DNA of 64,000 bases from Methylomonas koyamae (GTDB lineage: Bacteria; Pseudomonadota; Gammaproteobacteria; Methylococcales; Methylomonadaceae), in NCBI RefSeq assembly GCF_019669905.1, contig NZ_AP019777.1, positions 4,526,001 to 4,590,000 on the forward strand. Reading direction: 5' to 3'. The stretch's first letter is position 1; every line of letters starts with the position of its first letter. The notes below the pieces were generated by a model. The model searched no databases. It was not told the DNA's origin and worked only from the letters and a program-made list of their open reading frames with translations. The position numbers and the translations under genes are program-made. Shown one piece after another: positions 36,013 through 45,398 of the stretch.

Positions 36013-38136
36013 CTAATTTTTCGAGGACGGCGAAGACGCTTTTGTCAGCCACTCGGAGAATTTGCCGAAGATGTAATGGCTGCCGCGCAGAGAAAGATGG
36101 TCGTCGTCGTAAAAATAGGACACGCCGTCTTCCAAGCCGGCTCCGCATGACGACTCGTCGCACAAGTATTCGTAGGCCGGGAATATCTTGATCCGGTTTT
36201 CGGTAGCGGCATTGATCGAGCCTACCGCATGGCGGTAGTTGGTATTTCTCTGGTCGAAAGATTTGCGCGGGACGATGCAATCCGGACGCTCTTTGTCGGT
36301 AATTTTTATCGGCCGGTCTTCGACGCAACTCCTGGCTTCCACGCCTATTTCAGGAACGTCCTCGACAAAAATAACCTGCTTACCAAATTTGAGAATCTCG
36401 TTAATCGAGGCCACATAACCGGAAATAAATCGGTTGTAGTTTTCCGGCAGCAAGTCGTTCGGGTCCTTGATGATGCGGTAGGTATTTTTCTTCTCGACGT
36501 CGCCATAGCCGGAGCCATCGACATACATCGCCCCGCGGGTGGCGAACACCACTTGCTGGATCGACGGAAAGTCTCTGAGCACCTTTAACACGATCGGCAT
36601 CACGACTCTACAGCGCGAGGCCTTATCCGAGAACTCTTCGTACGGATTGATCGCAACCAAATCGACAAAGGGCAAACAGCCGTTTACCGCCACCAACGCC
36701 AAATCGTTGGCCCCTTTCGATATCGAATCGTAAACGAATTGCGCGGCGTGGCTGTCGCCGACCACCAAGGTTTTCGGGGTCGAAGTGGTAAAACGACAAA
36801 TCAGATACTCGTAACTGGCACCCAATTCGGCTTTGCAGATATCGTCGACCCAATCGTCCGGCGTGTTGAACAACACAGTGCCCTTTACGTCTGCGAACAG
36901 CTTGGTTTTACTCGGTGCATCGGCTTGGCGAAATTCGAAACCGTCTTTCAAGTAAGAGAAGTAACCGATATTGCCGATGATTAACATCATGCCCATCAGC
37001 ACGGCGGTTTTGGATTTATTACCCTTGCCGAAACGTATCGGCTGCTCGACCAGCCGGTACGTCAGCCAAGCCAATAAGACGGACAACGCCACCGCGACCA
37101 ACCGGATATTGACGCTGGGCACTTCCGTTTCCAGAACCCGGGCAAAGGACAGCAAAGGCCAATGCCACAGATAAAGCGGAAAACTGATCACGCCGACCCA
37201 AACCGCCAGCCGGTTGGACAGAACAGTCCGGTTAAACCAGGCTTGCGGCCCGGCCGAGATGATCAAAACCGCACCCAGCATCGGAATCACGGCCCATTTG
37301 CCGGGAAAGTAGAAATTGCGGTTGATGATGGAGAATCCGTAAACCAGCAGAAACAAACCGATAAACGATAGCGCGTTGGCCAGCGTCCTGCCGTCGGCTT
37401 CGTGGGTTTCGCGGTACACCACGCTCGCCAACCAGGCATCGAGTTTGGCCCGGAAAGGTGCGTAGGCGCCTTTGCGGTAGAGGGCGAGCCAGGCCAACAT
37501 GCTGCCGCACAGCAGTTCCCAAAACCGGGTCTGCGGCGAATAGAACGTGGCGACGCTATCCAAGCGTATTCCCCTCATGTTCAGGTAAAAAGACGCCAGC
37601 GCGACCAGCACGGTGACGGTCAAAATATTGAAGTTCCGCCGCCAAGCCAGCCAAATCAAGAAGGGCCAAACGATATAAAATTGTTCCTCGATTCCCAAGC
37701 TCCATAAATGCAGCAACGGCTTGGTTTCCGCCGAATAATCGAAATAACCGTCTTCGCCCCACAATATAAAGTTGGAGACGAAGCCGGCGCCGGCGGCGAT
37801 ATGCTTGCCCAGCTCTTTGTATTCGTCGGCAAATAGCGCAAACCAACCGAACGCATAGCTCGCGGCCAATACCAAAATCAGCGACGGAAAGATGCGTTTG
37901 ACCCGGCGGGCGTAGAATTCGCCGAAACTGAAAGTACCTTTTTCCAGGTTCTGAAAAATGATGCTGGAAATCAGGTAGCCGGAAATGACGAAGAAAATGT
38001 CGACACCGATAAATCCGCCTTTCAAACCGTTGGGAAAGGCGTGAAAAACGACGACGGAAAGCACCGCGACGGCACGCAAGCCGTCGATGTCGGGGCGGTA
38101 TTTGATGTGGAGCAGGTGGGGATTGGCAGAAGTCAT
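36013..38136 (-). CDS. OafA/YrhL-type AT3-SGNH acyltransferase
   Basis: The 707-residue protein has an acyltransferase-3 membrane domain of ten helices (about residues 10-390) and a periplasmic SGNH hydrolase-like domain (about 440-700). AT3 hallmarks are YRPDIDGLRAVAVLSVVVFH, GGFIGVDIFFVISGYLI, RR-VKRIFPSL and LWSLGIEEQFYIVWP. The SGNH part has VVGDSHAAQ and the C-terminal DDDHLSLRGS. Such enzymes O-acetylate lipopolysaccharide O-antigen or other surface glycans. There is no linked sugar cluster, so the target is unknown. It converges on the P-type ATPase gene. Confidence 0.9.
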   Translation of the reverse strand: MTSANPHLLHIKYRPDIDGLRAVAVLSVVVFHAFPNGLKGGFIGVDIFFVISGYLISSIIFQNLEKGTFSFGEFYARRVKRIFPSLILVLAASYAFGWFALFADEYKELGKHIAAGAGFVSNFILWGEDGYFDYSAETKPLLHLWSLGIEEQFYIVWPFLIWLAWRRNFNILTVTVLVALASFYLNMRGIRLDSVATFYSPQTRFWELLCGSMLAWLALYRKGAYAPFRAKLDAWLASVVYRETHEADGRTLANALSFIGLFLLVYGFSIINRNFYFPGKWAVIPMLGAVLIISAGPQAWFNRTVLSNRLAVWVGVISFPLYLWHWPLLSFARVLETEVPSVNIRLVAVALSVLLAWLTYRLVEQPIRFGKGNKSKTAVLMGMMLIIGNIGYFSYLKDGFEFRQADAPSKTKLFADVKGTVLFNTPDDWVDDICKAELGASYEYLICRFTTSTPKTLVVGDSHAAQFVYDSISKGANDLALVAVNGCLPFVDLVAINPYEEFSDKASRCRVVMPIVLKVLRDFPSIQQVVFATRGAMYVDGSGYGDVEKKNTYRIIKDPNDLLPENYNRFISGYVASINEILKFGKQVIFVEDVPEIGVEARSCVEDRPIKITDKERPDCIVPRKSFDQRNTNYRHAVGSINAATENRIKIFPAYEYLCDESSCGAGLEDGVSYFYDDDHLSLRGSHYIFGKFSEWLTKASSPSSKN

Positions 38137-38633
38137 GAAGTCTCGTCTCGCTAAGCCAGGCTCGGATTCGTCCTAAGCCTGCTGGCACGAGGAGGCTCTG
38201 GGCGGCGTGGTTCCTGGAAATTGTTGGTCGTTCCAACTGTAAGTTTCCGGTCAGCCCCTTTATCCGGCGGCCAGGCTTTGAGGATAGGCGGCGCCTGTTC
38301 CTCGATACCTCTTGCCGCCAAACCACTCCCGCGGAGAACAGTTATCGGATTGCTACAGTCCCGGTTCGGAAACGGCATCGCCGGAACGGCGAAAAGGCGA
38401 CATTTCCAATTCGGTCGCGCGATCTTAGCACCGTTTTCCTGATAAACAATGTGAAATTTGCATGATTAATTGCACTGAATCACGTTCTGAAATAAGCCAA
38501 ACAGATTTCGAATCGATATTTATTAAACAAATCAATCGGTAACGTAAAACGGCCAAATTCGCGGCCGAAAAGATTTTTTTTCGCCGATTCGGCCGTCCGA
38601 TCGAAAACCCTGAGCAGCCGAATCGGAAGCCGG
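38137..38633. other. Intergenic region with a palindrome near the icd end
   Basis: No gene is seen in these 497 bases, which lie upstream of the acyltransferase and downstream of icd, both on the minus strand. The only marked structure is a perfect 10-base inverted repeat, CCGATTCGGC (38584-38593) and GCCGAATCGG (38617-38626), eight bases past the icd stop. It has a 23-base loop and no U tract on the minus strand. It may end icd transcription. The section at about 38440-38570 is A+T rich and may hold the acyltransferase promoter. Confidence 0.5.
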
Positions 38634-39863
38634 TTACAGCGCCAAATTACGTTCCAAATTCGCTTGCAATGCCGCCAAAAAAGCCTCGGTGGATAAATAT
38701 TGCGATTCGTCGACCGCATCGCCGTGGATGCATACCGCCAGATCCTTGGTCATCAGTCCGGCTTCGACAGTATCGACGCAGACTTGCTCCAGCGTTTGGC
38801 AAAAATCGATCAACTCCGAATTGCCGTCCAACTTGCCGCGGAACGCCAGACCGCGGGTCCAGGCGAAGATCGACGCAATCGGATTGGTCGAGGTCTGCTT
38901 GCCTTGCTGGTGCATCCGGTAATGGCGAGTGACGGTACCGTGCGCGGCTTCAGCTTCCATGGTCCTGCCGTCCGGCGTCACTAGCGTCGATGTCATCAGC
39001 CCCAACGAACCGAAACCTTGGGCGACGGTATCCGATTGCACGTCGCCGTCGTAATTCTTGCAGGCCCAAACGAAGGCGCCGCTCCATTTCAAGGCCGACG
39101 CCACCATGTCGTCTATCAATTTATGTTCGTAAACGATGCCTTTGGCAGCGAACCGGCCTTTATATTCCGCTTGGTATATGTCCTCGAAAATATCCTTGAA
39201 GCGGCCGTCGTATTTTTTCAGGATGGTGTTTTTGGTGGACAGGTACAGCGGCCAGCCCCGGTCCAACGCGACGTTAAAGCAACTGCGGGCGAAACCGGCA
39301 ATGGATTCGTCGGTGTTGTACATTGCCAGCGCCACACCGTCGCCTGCGAAATGGTACACCTCGTGGCTTTGCTCCGGCCCGCCGTCGTCCGGTTTGAAGG
39401 TAATGGTTAATTTGCCTTTGCCCTTGGTAACGAAGTCGGTGGCGCGGTATTGGTCGCCGAAGGCATGGCGGCCAATACAAATCGGCTGAGTCCAGTTCGG
39501 CACCAAGCGCGGTACGTTTTTGCAGATGATCGGTTCGCGAAACACGGTACCGTCCAGGATGTTGCGGATCGTACCGTTCGGCGATTTGTACATCTTCTTC
39601 AACCCGAACTCTTTGACTCTGGCTTCGTCCGGCGTAATCGTCGCGCATTTGATGCCGACGCCGTGTTTTTTAATCGCGTGAGCAGCATCTATCGTGATTT
39701 GATCGTCGGTAGCATCGCGCTGTTCGATGCCCAAATCGTAATATTCGATCGGCAATTCCAGGTAAGGCAGGATCAATTTGTCCTTGATGAAACGCCAGAT
39801 AATCCTGGTCATCTCGTCGCCGTCGATTTCCACTACCGGATTGTCCACCACTATCTTTTTCAT
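38634..39863 (-). CDS. icd: NADP-dependent isocitrate dehydrogenase, homodimeric (eukaryote-like) type
   Basis: The 409-residue enzyme oxidatively decarboxylates isocitrate to 2-oxoglutarate. It is of the type seen in eukaryotic IDH1/IDH2 and some bacteria rather than the E. coli form. It shows [21 protein letters not shown], the substrate loop [24 protein letters not shown], and [12 protein letters not shown] with [16 protein letters not shown] strong AGGAGCAAGGT site precedes the ATG. It stands alone. A 240-base gap separates it from the divergent GMC oxidoreductase gene. Confidence 0.96.
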   Translation of the reverse strand: MKKIVVDNPVVEIDGDEMTRIIWRFIKDKLILPYLELPIEYYDLGIEQRDATDDQITIDAAHAIKKHGVGIKCATITPDEARVKEFGLKKMYKSPNGTIRNILDGTVFREPIICKNVPRLVPNWTQPICIGRHAFGDQYRATDFVTKGKGKLTITFKPDDGGPEQSHEVYHFAGDGVALAMYNTDESIAGFARSCFNVALDRGWPLYLSTKNTILKKYDGRFKDIFEDIYQAEYKGRFAAKGIVYEHKLIDDMVASALKWSGAFVWACKNYDGDVQSDTVAQGFGSLGLMTSTLVTPDGRTMEAEAAHGTVTRHYRMHQQGKQTSTNPIASIFAWTRGLAFRGKLDGNSELIDFCQTLEQVCVDTVEAGLMTKDLAVCIHGDAVDESQYLSTEAFLAALQANLERNLAL

Positions 39864-40103
39864 ACCTTGCTCCTGACGGATTGCTATTCGTGCCTGCAGT
39901 ATAGCGCCGCCGGCCGGAATCGGCGCCGACGGGCTCCATAGTTAACCATCGAAGTCAATTGCCAATTGGTCTATACTGGCCCGACCGAGTCGGCTGACCA
40001 TTGTGCAAGGCTTTGTAATATTGGGCTTTTTGCAAGTTAATTAGTTAACAGGCGAGCTCGGCCCGTTCCAATAATAATAAAAATCTTTCCCGAGGAGGTA
40101 TCA

Positions 40104-41861
40104 ATGGCCGGTCCGAATTTAGATTACGAAGCCATCGTCATAGGCAGCGGCTTCGGCGGCTCCATCAACTTTTGCCGCCTGGCCCAGAAATGGGGCAATA
40201 AAGTCTTGCTGCTGGAACGCGGCCGGCGCTATCCGATGGCGTCATTCGCCCGTTCGCCGAAACAGATTGCCGACAGCTTTTGGAGCATCGACGGCAACGC
40301 GGTAAAGCGGCCCAAGCACATTCAGGATAAGAAGTTGCGCGGCCTGTTCGACATCCGCAACTACAAAAAAATGGACGCCGTGATTTCGGCCGGCCTGGGC
40401 GGCGGCTCGCTGATTTATGCCAACGTGTTTCTGGAGCCTCCGGCGCACGTCTTCGAACAAGGCTGGCCGGCGGGCATAGACAAAGCCGCATTGCAACCTT
40501 ACTACCAAATCGCCAAGCAAGTGCTCGGCGCCCGGCCGGTCCCGCCATGGCAAACCGACCCGCGCCGCAAAATCGTCCGTACCGAATTGTTTCAGGAGTT
40601 CGCCGCCCACGATAACCGCACCAGTAAGCTGGCCGACATTTGCGTATTTTTCGGCAACGATTACAGCTACAACGGCCGGGAGCAACCGCTGGCCATCGGC
40701 CTTCAGGAGAAAAACCGCTATGGCGCCACCCAAACCTCCTGTACCTACTGCGGCGAGTGCGACATCGGCTGCAACACCCATTCCAAAAACACGCTGGACC
40801 TGAACTACCTGTATGCGGGCGAACACAGCCACGGCGGCCAAATCCGCACAGACTGCCAAGCCGAAAAAATCGTCCCGCTCGGCGCCGCCGGCAGCGACGA
40901 TCCGCAAGCCGGCGGCGAATACGGCTACCGGGTCGAATTCCGTGACCTGGAATCCGACACTGTGCACAGCTTCACCGCACGGCGCGTGGTCGTGTCGGCC
41001 GGTACCTTCGGCAGCAACGAACTGCTGCTACGCTGCCGCGACGTATTCGGCACCTTACCCAAATTAAGCGCGCAACTGGGCCGTTGGTTTTCCGGCAACG
41101 GCGATTTTCTGTCATTCGCGATCGAAGGCAAAAAAGAAGCCGATCCGAACTACGGCCCGGTCATCACCCAATACACCGATTACCACCTGTTCGACCGCTT
41201 CCAGCGCAACCGCGCCTTCATATTGGAAGACGCCTCGTATCCGGCCACACTGGCCTGGTATATCGAAGGCGCCTTCCCGACCAGCCTGCTGCGTAAACTG
41301 GTCCGAGCGGTTAAGGCCTTGATCGCCTGGTTGAAGAAATATCTGGCCAGCGGCGTCTGGAACGGTTCGTTGGGTTTTTCGCTGCACGAAATATTGAAAG
41401 ACGACTTGTCTTCGAAAAGCGGGGTATTGCTCTGCATGGGCCTGGACAACGGCGACGGCAGCTTGACGTTGAACGCGGAAGGCCGCATCGACCTGGACTG
41501 GCCGCAAGACACTAGCATGCCGCTTTACCAAGCCATTTTAGAGGCCGGCAAACGCTTCAACGCCTTCATTAAAGGCAAACTGTTTCTGCCGCTTCCGACT
41601 TGGGAACTGCCGGTCAAGCATAACGTTACGGTCCATCCGCTCGGCGGCTGCATTTTGGCCGACTCGGCGGAAAAAGGCGTGGTTTCCGCCGATCCGCAAA
41701 GCCGCGGCCAAGCCTTCGGTTACCAGGGCCTATACATAGCCGACGGCTCCATCCTGCCCAGCGCAGTCGGCGCCAACCCGATCGCCACGATTTCCGCTAC
41801 CGCCGAATGGATTGCCGAAGGCATCACCGGCATCGCACCCGACGCCAGCCTGGGCGTATAG
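40104..41861 (+). CDS. GMC oxidoreductase, cholesterol oxidase-like
   Basis: The 585-residue FAD enzyme starts with the Rossmann motif VIGSGFGGSINFCRL and has GLGGGSLIYANVF, the FAD-attachment region of GMC oxidases. In the middle CTYCGECDIGCNTHSKNTL has six residues of cysteine-rich pattern common to the cholesterol oxidase branch. The C-terminus HPLGGC and GLYIADGSILPSAVGANP carries the active-site histidine and asparagine. There is no signal peptide. Substrate is unknown; sterols, hopanoid-derived or other lipid alcohols are possible. A strong GAGGAGG site precedes the ATG. It begins a three-gene operon with a hydrolase and a phosphoesterase. Confidence 0.88.
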   Translation: MAGPNLDYEAIVIGSGFGGSINFCRLAQKWGNKVLLLERGRRYPMASFARSPKQIADSFWSIDGNAVKRPKHIQDKKLRGLFDIRNYKKMDAVISAGLGGGSLIYANVFLEPPAHVFEQGWPAGIDKAALQPYYQIAKQVLGARPVPPWQTDPRRKIVRTELFQEFAAHDNRTSKLADICVFFGNDYSYNGREQPLAIGLQEKNRYGATQTSCTYCGECDIGCNTHSKNTLDLNYLYAGEHSHGGQIRTDCQAEKIVPLGAAGSDDPQAGGEYGYRVEFRDLESDTVHSFTARRVVVSAGTFGSNELLLRCRDVFGTLPKLSAQLGRWFSGNGDFLSFAIEGKKEADPNYGPVITQYTDYHLFDRFQRNRAFILEDASYPATLAWYIEGAFPTSLLRKLVRAVKALIAWLKKYLASGVWNGSLGFSLHEILKDDLSSKSGVLLCMGLDNGDGSLTLNAEGRIDLDWPQDTSMPLYQAILEAGKRFNAFIKGKLFLPLPTWELPVKHNVTVHPLGGCILADSAEKGVVSADPQSRGQAFGYQGLYIADGSILPSAVGANPIATISATAEWIAEGITGIAPDASLGV

Positions 41862-41884
41862 CCCCACAGCCAGAGGACACAGAC

Positions 41885-43627
41885 ATGACCGATACCACAG
41901 CAAAAACTTCGTTCGAATTCACCGAAGAGATGAAAGGCTATCTCAGCCCGGGCCAAACCGCATTTCAGGACGGTTACGACCAAGGCAAAACCGACGGCCA
42001 TTACTTCATGTTTCATTTAACGATCCAGAGCGACGACCTCGATACGTTTTTGAACAACGACCGCCATCAGGCCGCCGCGATCGGCTGGGTCGAAGGCGAC
42101 CTGGTCGGCGGCCGGCGCACTGTCGACCAAGGCGTGTTCAACCTGTTCGTCGACAGCGCCGACGCCAACCGTAAACAAATGCTGTACCGGCTGTTCTTTA
42201 CCGACGACAACGGCCAGAAACTGACGCTGAGCGGCGCCAAGCAAATCCAGAACAACGTCGGTCCCGATTTATGGGCCGACACCACGACCTTGTTCACCAA
42301 TTTGTTCAAAGGCCATGTCGAAGCCGAACAGGAAGCCAAGGCCAAGGTTTACGCCACCGGCATTCTGCACATCGAGGTCATGGACTTCGCCAAACAACTG
42401 ACTACAATCCACGCCAGCGGCGACAGCGTGGCCGACCGGCTGCACGCCGTGGAACGCTTCGGCGGCTTTTTCCTCGGTGCGTTATGGGAAACCTACAAAC
42501 CGGCGCTGACGCCGAAAATGGGCGCCTTCGTCCGCGAAATTCCGCTGTATACGCTGGAAGGCGTCAAGGACGCCGAAGTTTCGACCCATCCCTTTACGAC
42601 CGCCGACCGGCTCGGCTTGAGCCTGCTACGTTTCCAACGGGCGCCGAGCAAAGATGTGGTGGTGCTGATTCCGGGCCTGACCGCCGCCAGCGACATGTTC
42701 ATCATGCCGGAACATTACAACCTGACCAGCTACCTGCTGGATCAAGGCTTTACCGACGTCTGGACCCTGGACGGCCGGATCAGCAACCGCTATTCGTACA
42801 ATCTGCAACGCCACCGTTACAACGTCGACGACCTGGCGTTGTACGACATGCCGGCGGCGATCTCGACCGTGCGCCAAGCGGTAGGGCCGGATGCGCGGAT
42901 ACACGTGATCAGCCATTGCTTCGGCGCGCTGGCGTTCAGCATGAGCCTGTTCGGCAAGGCCGTAACCGGCATCCGCAGCCTGATCGCCAACGGCGTATCG
43001 TTGACGCCGTGCGTACCGCTGCCAGCCAAAATCAAACTGTATCTGGGACCGTTGGCCGCCGATTACATTTTGGGCGTGGACTATTTGAATCCGCATTGGC
43101 GGCGCGATCCCGGCTTCGGCGCCGGCAAATTGCTGGCAATGGCAATCTCCGCCTTCCACCACGAATGCGATTCGCCGGAATGCCACATGCTCAGCTTTAT
43201 GTGGGGCTGGGGTTTTCCGGTGCTGTACAAACACGAAAATCTGCACGACGTCACCCACCGCCGCTGCGGCGACTTGTTCGGCGGCAGCGCCGTCAATTAC
43301 TACCGCCACGTGTTGAAGATGGTCAACGCCGGCAACACTGCCGTCAAATATTTGCCCAACGAACCGCGCTACCGCAGCCTGCCCGACAACTATCTGGCCG
43401 ACGCCGCCGACATTCAAACCCCTTGCCTGTTGGTTGCCGGCCAGGACAACGCCTTGTTCCGCGACTCCAACATCGTTTGCCACCAGCGCCTGGAAAAAAT
43501 CGCGCCCGGCCGCCACGAACTGGCCGTGATTCCGGATTACGGCCACGCCGACGTCATCATGGGCAAAAACGCCGCACAAGACGTGTTCCCGCGCTTTGTA
43601 GAATTTTTGAATAAACACCGGAATTGA
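41885..43627 (+). CDS. Alpha/beta hydrolase with cysteine nucleophile, partner of GMC oxidase
   Basis: The 580-residue protein has an N-terminal domain of about 230 residues, with GDLVGGRRTVDQGVFNLFVD, that resembles a module linked to GMC oxidases. An alpha/beta hydrolase fold follows (about 250-580). The nucleophile elbow reads ISHCFGA, so the usual serine is Cys345, as in PHA synthases and dienelactone hydrolases. Acid and histidine candidates are AGQDNALF and DYGHADV. From memory, some actinobacterial proteins fuse a GMC oxidase with a hydrolase like this, which would support a joint pathway. The gene is 23 bases after the oxidase gene. Confidence 0.8.
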   Translation: MTDTTAKTSFEFTEEMKGYLSPGQTAFQDGYDQGKTDGHYFMFHLTIQSDDLDTFLNNDRHQAAAIGWVEGDLVGGRRTVDQGVFNLFVDSADANRKQMLYRLFFTDDNGQKLTLSGAKQIQNNVGPDLWADTTTLFTNLFKGHVEAEQEAKAKVYATGILHIEVMDFAKQLTTIHASGDSVADRLHAVERFGGFFLGALWETYKPALTPKMGAFVREIPLYTLEGVKDAEVSTHPFTTADRLGLSLLRFQRAPSKDVVVLIPGLTAASDMFIMPEHYNLTSYLLDQGFTDVWTLDGRISNRYSYNLQRHRYNVDDLALYDMPAAISTVRQAVGPDARIHVISHCFGALAFSMSLFGKAVTGIRSLIANGVSLTPCVPLPAKIKLYLGPLAADYILGVDYLNPHWRRDPGFGAGKLLAMAISAFHHECDSPECHMLSFMWGWGFPVLYKHENLHDVTHRRCGDLFGGSAVNYYRHVLKMVNAGNTAVKYLPNEPRYRSLPDNYLADAADIQTPCLLVAGQDNALFRDSNIVCHQRLEKIAPGRHELAVIPDYGHADVIMGKNAAQDVFPRFVEFLNKHRN

Positions 43628-43638
43628 GGAAAACGACG

Positions 43639-45324
43639 ATGGCAATCACTGAAGAAGACCTGCAATTGACGCTGGCTACGCTACAACCGGCGACGGCCGG
43701 TTCCGGCGACATGCTGAATCGACTCTGCGTCGTGATCAGCGACGTGCATTTCACCGACGGCACGGTCGGCACCCAAAGCGCCGAAGAAACGGTCTGGGCC
43801 GATTTTTTCGCGGACTTGGCCAACACTTGCGATACGCAGCATATAGACCAATTGACGCTGGTATTGGACGGCGACGTGGTGGATATGATCCGCACCTCGG
43901 TTTGGGCCGAAGCCGAGGTTTACCCGTGGCAACGCAACGATCCCAAATTTAAGGAGAAATTCAAGCAATGCCTGCACAAGATCATGGACGGGATTCTGTG
44001 CCTGCATGACAGACCGCCGAAAAAAGGCGAGCAGTCGGGCGGATTTTTCTACCACCTGAAAGATCTTCCCAAGCAATTGCTCGAGACCAAGAAGACCAAG
44101 CTCAAGACCGATACCGATACCGATACCGATACCGATACCGATACCGATACCGATACCGATACCGATACCGATACTACGGCTACGAAGGTAGAAGTTCTGG
44201 TATTGCTCGGCAACCACGACAAGGAAATATTCGCCGATCCGGAGGTTCTGCGGCGGTTTTACGAGGACGGCTTGGGCCAGCCGCTTTCCAGTCTGAAACC
44301 CGAATATCGGGCCTGGATCGGCAACATGTATTTCGGCGACGCCGACCGTTTCAAGGCAGCCGACAGCGTGCCGTGGCTGCCGTTTTACTGGGGCGACGCC
44401 GACCTGCGGCTGTTCCTCACCCATGGCCAATGGCGCGACCGGGCCAATTGCCTGGCCATCGCCGCCGCCGACGGTCTGCCGGGCTGGAACACCAAAGCCG
44501 GCTGGGCGGTAAAAACTTGGCAAAAGCTTAATTACCGGCCGTTCACGGAAGCTTGTTTCGGCGACACGGTGGCGGCCGGCGTGCTATCCACCTTCATCTG
44601 GCGCAGCAAAACCAAGTTGGCTGAAGCCTTTAACGCAACCGATACAACTGCGCCGGATCTGACCCGCATCAACCGGATTTTGGACGAATTGGATCTTTAC
44701 CGGCCCAGCTCGGCTGCGGTAAGCCGGATTTTGCACGAAACCGGCCGCTCTTCGACCAACGCCAGAGTTCGCGACATCATCGAAATTCAGCTGTTCCGGG
44801 CATTGAAAAACTGGCTAAATTGGGACTATACCTTGGCCAGCGCGCCAAGCTCGCAACGCCTGGGGTTGACGCTAGCCAGGTACTGGTTGAAATTCACCGA
44901 ATCCTTCCTGATGTACCGCATTCAACTACAGTTCGTACGCGGGGTACTGAAAGTGCTGGACTGGCTGGAACAGATTCGGCCGAGCTCGGTGTACAGCGAG
45001 GACGGCGCCAGTTTGAAAAACTTACTGGCTTTCCCGACCTTTCAAGAAGCATTATTGAAACAGGGCTTCCAAATCCACGGCGAGGGACACACCCATATCC
45101 CGCTGCAAGCCGAGGCCGACATCGACAGCCCGACGCGCAAAAACTTCACCTACGTCAATTTCGGCGCCTGGCGCGACCAAATCGTCGACAAGGAAAACGG
45201 CGGCTACCGCCGGCGCGGCATCGGTCGGGCTCTGTACGTGCTGAACCTGCAGAAACAGTCCGAATACCGCTATTTCGTCCGCGACAACCTGAATTGGAGC
45301 GATCGGATGGATACACTCGACTGA
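43639..45324 (+). CDS. Calcineurin-like metallophosphoesterase with (TD)11 linker
   Basis: The 561-residue protein has the metallophosphoesterase motifs in order: VISDVHF, LDGDVVDM, LLGNHDKE, then LTHGQW and a final GEGHTHIP. Between the second and third motifs an in-frame run of 11 ACCGAT units encodes Thr-Asp repeats (codons at 44107-44172). The C-terminal half, before GHTHIP, has a helical stretch with hydrophobic patches (about residues 300-450) but no clear signal peptide. It lies 11 bases after the hydrolase gene and has TTGAGGA before the ATG at 43639. It probably works on a phosphate ester of the same unknown substrate; this is inference from context. Confidence 0.88.
   Translation: MAITEEDLQLTLATLQPATAGSGDMLNRLCVVISDVHFTDGTVGTQSAEETVWADFFADLANTCDTQHIDQLTLVLDGDVVDMIRTSVWAEAEVYPWQRNDPKFKEKFKQCLHKIMDGILCLHDRPPKKGEQSGGFFYHLKDLPKQLLETKKTKLKTDTDTDTDTDTDTDTDTDTDTDTTATKVEVLVLLGNHDKEIFADPEVLRRFYEDGLGQPLSSLKPEYRAWIGNMYFGDADRFKAADSVPWLPFYWGDADLRLFLTHGQWRDRANCLAIAAADGLPGWNTKAGWAVKTWQKLNYRPFTEACFGDTVAAGVLSTFIWRSKTKLAEAFNATDTTAPDLTRINRILDELDLYRPSSAAVSRILHETGRSSTNARVRDIIEIQLFRALKNWLNWDYTLASAPSSQRLGLTLARYWLKFTESFLMYRIQLQFVRGVLKVLDWLEQIRPSSVYSEDGASLKNLLAFPTFQEALLKQGFQIHGEGHTHIPLQAEADIDSPTRKNFTYVNFGAWRDQIVDKENGGYRRRGIGRALYVLNLQKQSEYRYFVRDNLNWSDRMDTLD
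44107..44172 (+). repeat. Perfect hexanucleotide tandem repeat, 11 units of ACCGAT
   Basis: Eleven exact copies of ACCGAT run inside the phosphoesterase gene. Six bases per unit keeps the frame, so copy-number changes would alter only linker length. Confidence 0.97.
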
Positions 45325-45344
45325 TTTAAGCCCGATAATCCGCT

Positions 45345-45383
45345 ACAGGCCGGCCGCAGCTCGAGGCGATGCGGCCGGCCTGT
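45345..45383. promoter_or_regulatory. Long perfect palindrome between phosphoesterase and marR genes
   Basis: ACAGGCCGGCCGCA (45345-45358) pairs perfectly with TGCGGCCGGCCTGT (45370-45383) over an 11-base loop. It could end the upstream operon or serve as operator for the MarR regulator, whose ATG is 15 bases away. GTTAAAAT after it gives a -10-like TAAAAT that would place the start of transcription almost on the ATG. There is no U tract. Confidence 0.45.
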
Positions 45384-45398
45384 GTTAAAATCGGGCCG

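Noticed and set aside
44101..44180. Short tandem units that might be taken for a CRISPR array
   Set aside because: Units are six bases with no spacers and keep a reading frame.
43681..44523. 280-codon minus-strand frame with an Ile-Gly repeat
   Set aside because: The repeat is the reverse reading of the ACCGAT run in the phosphoesterase gene.
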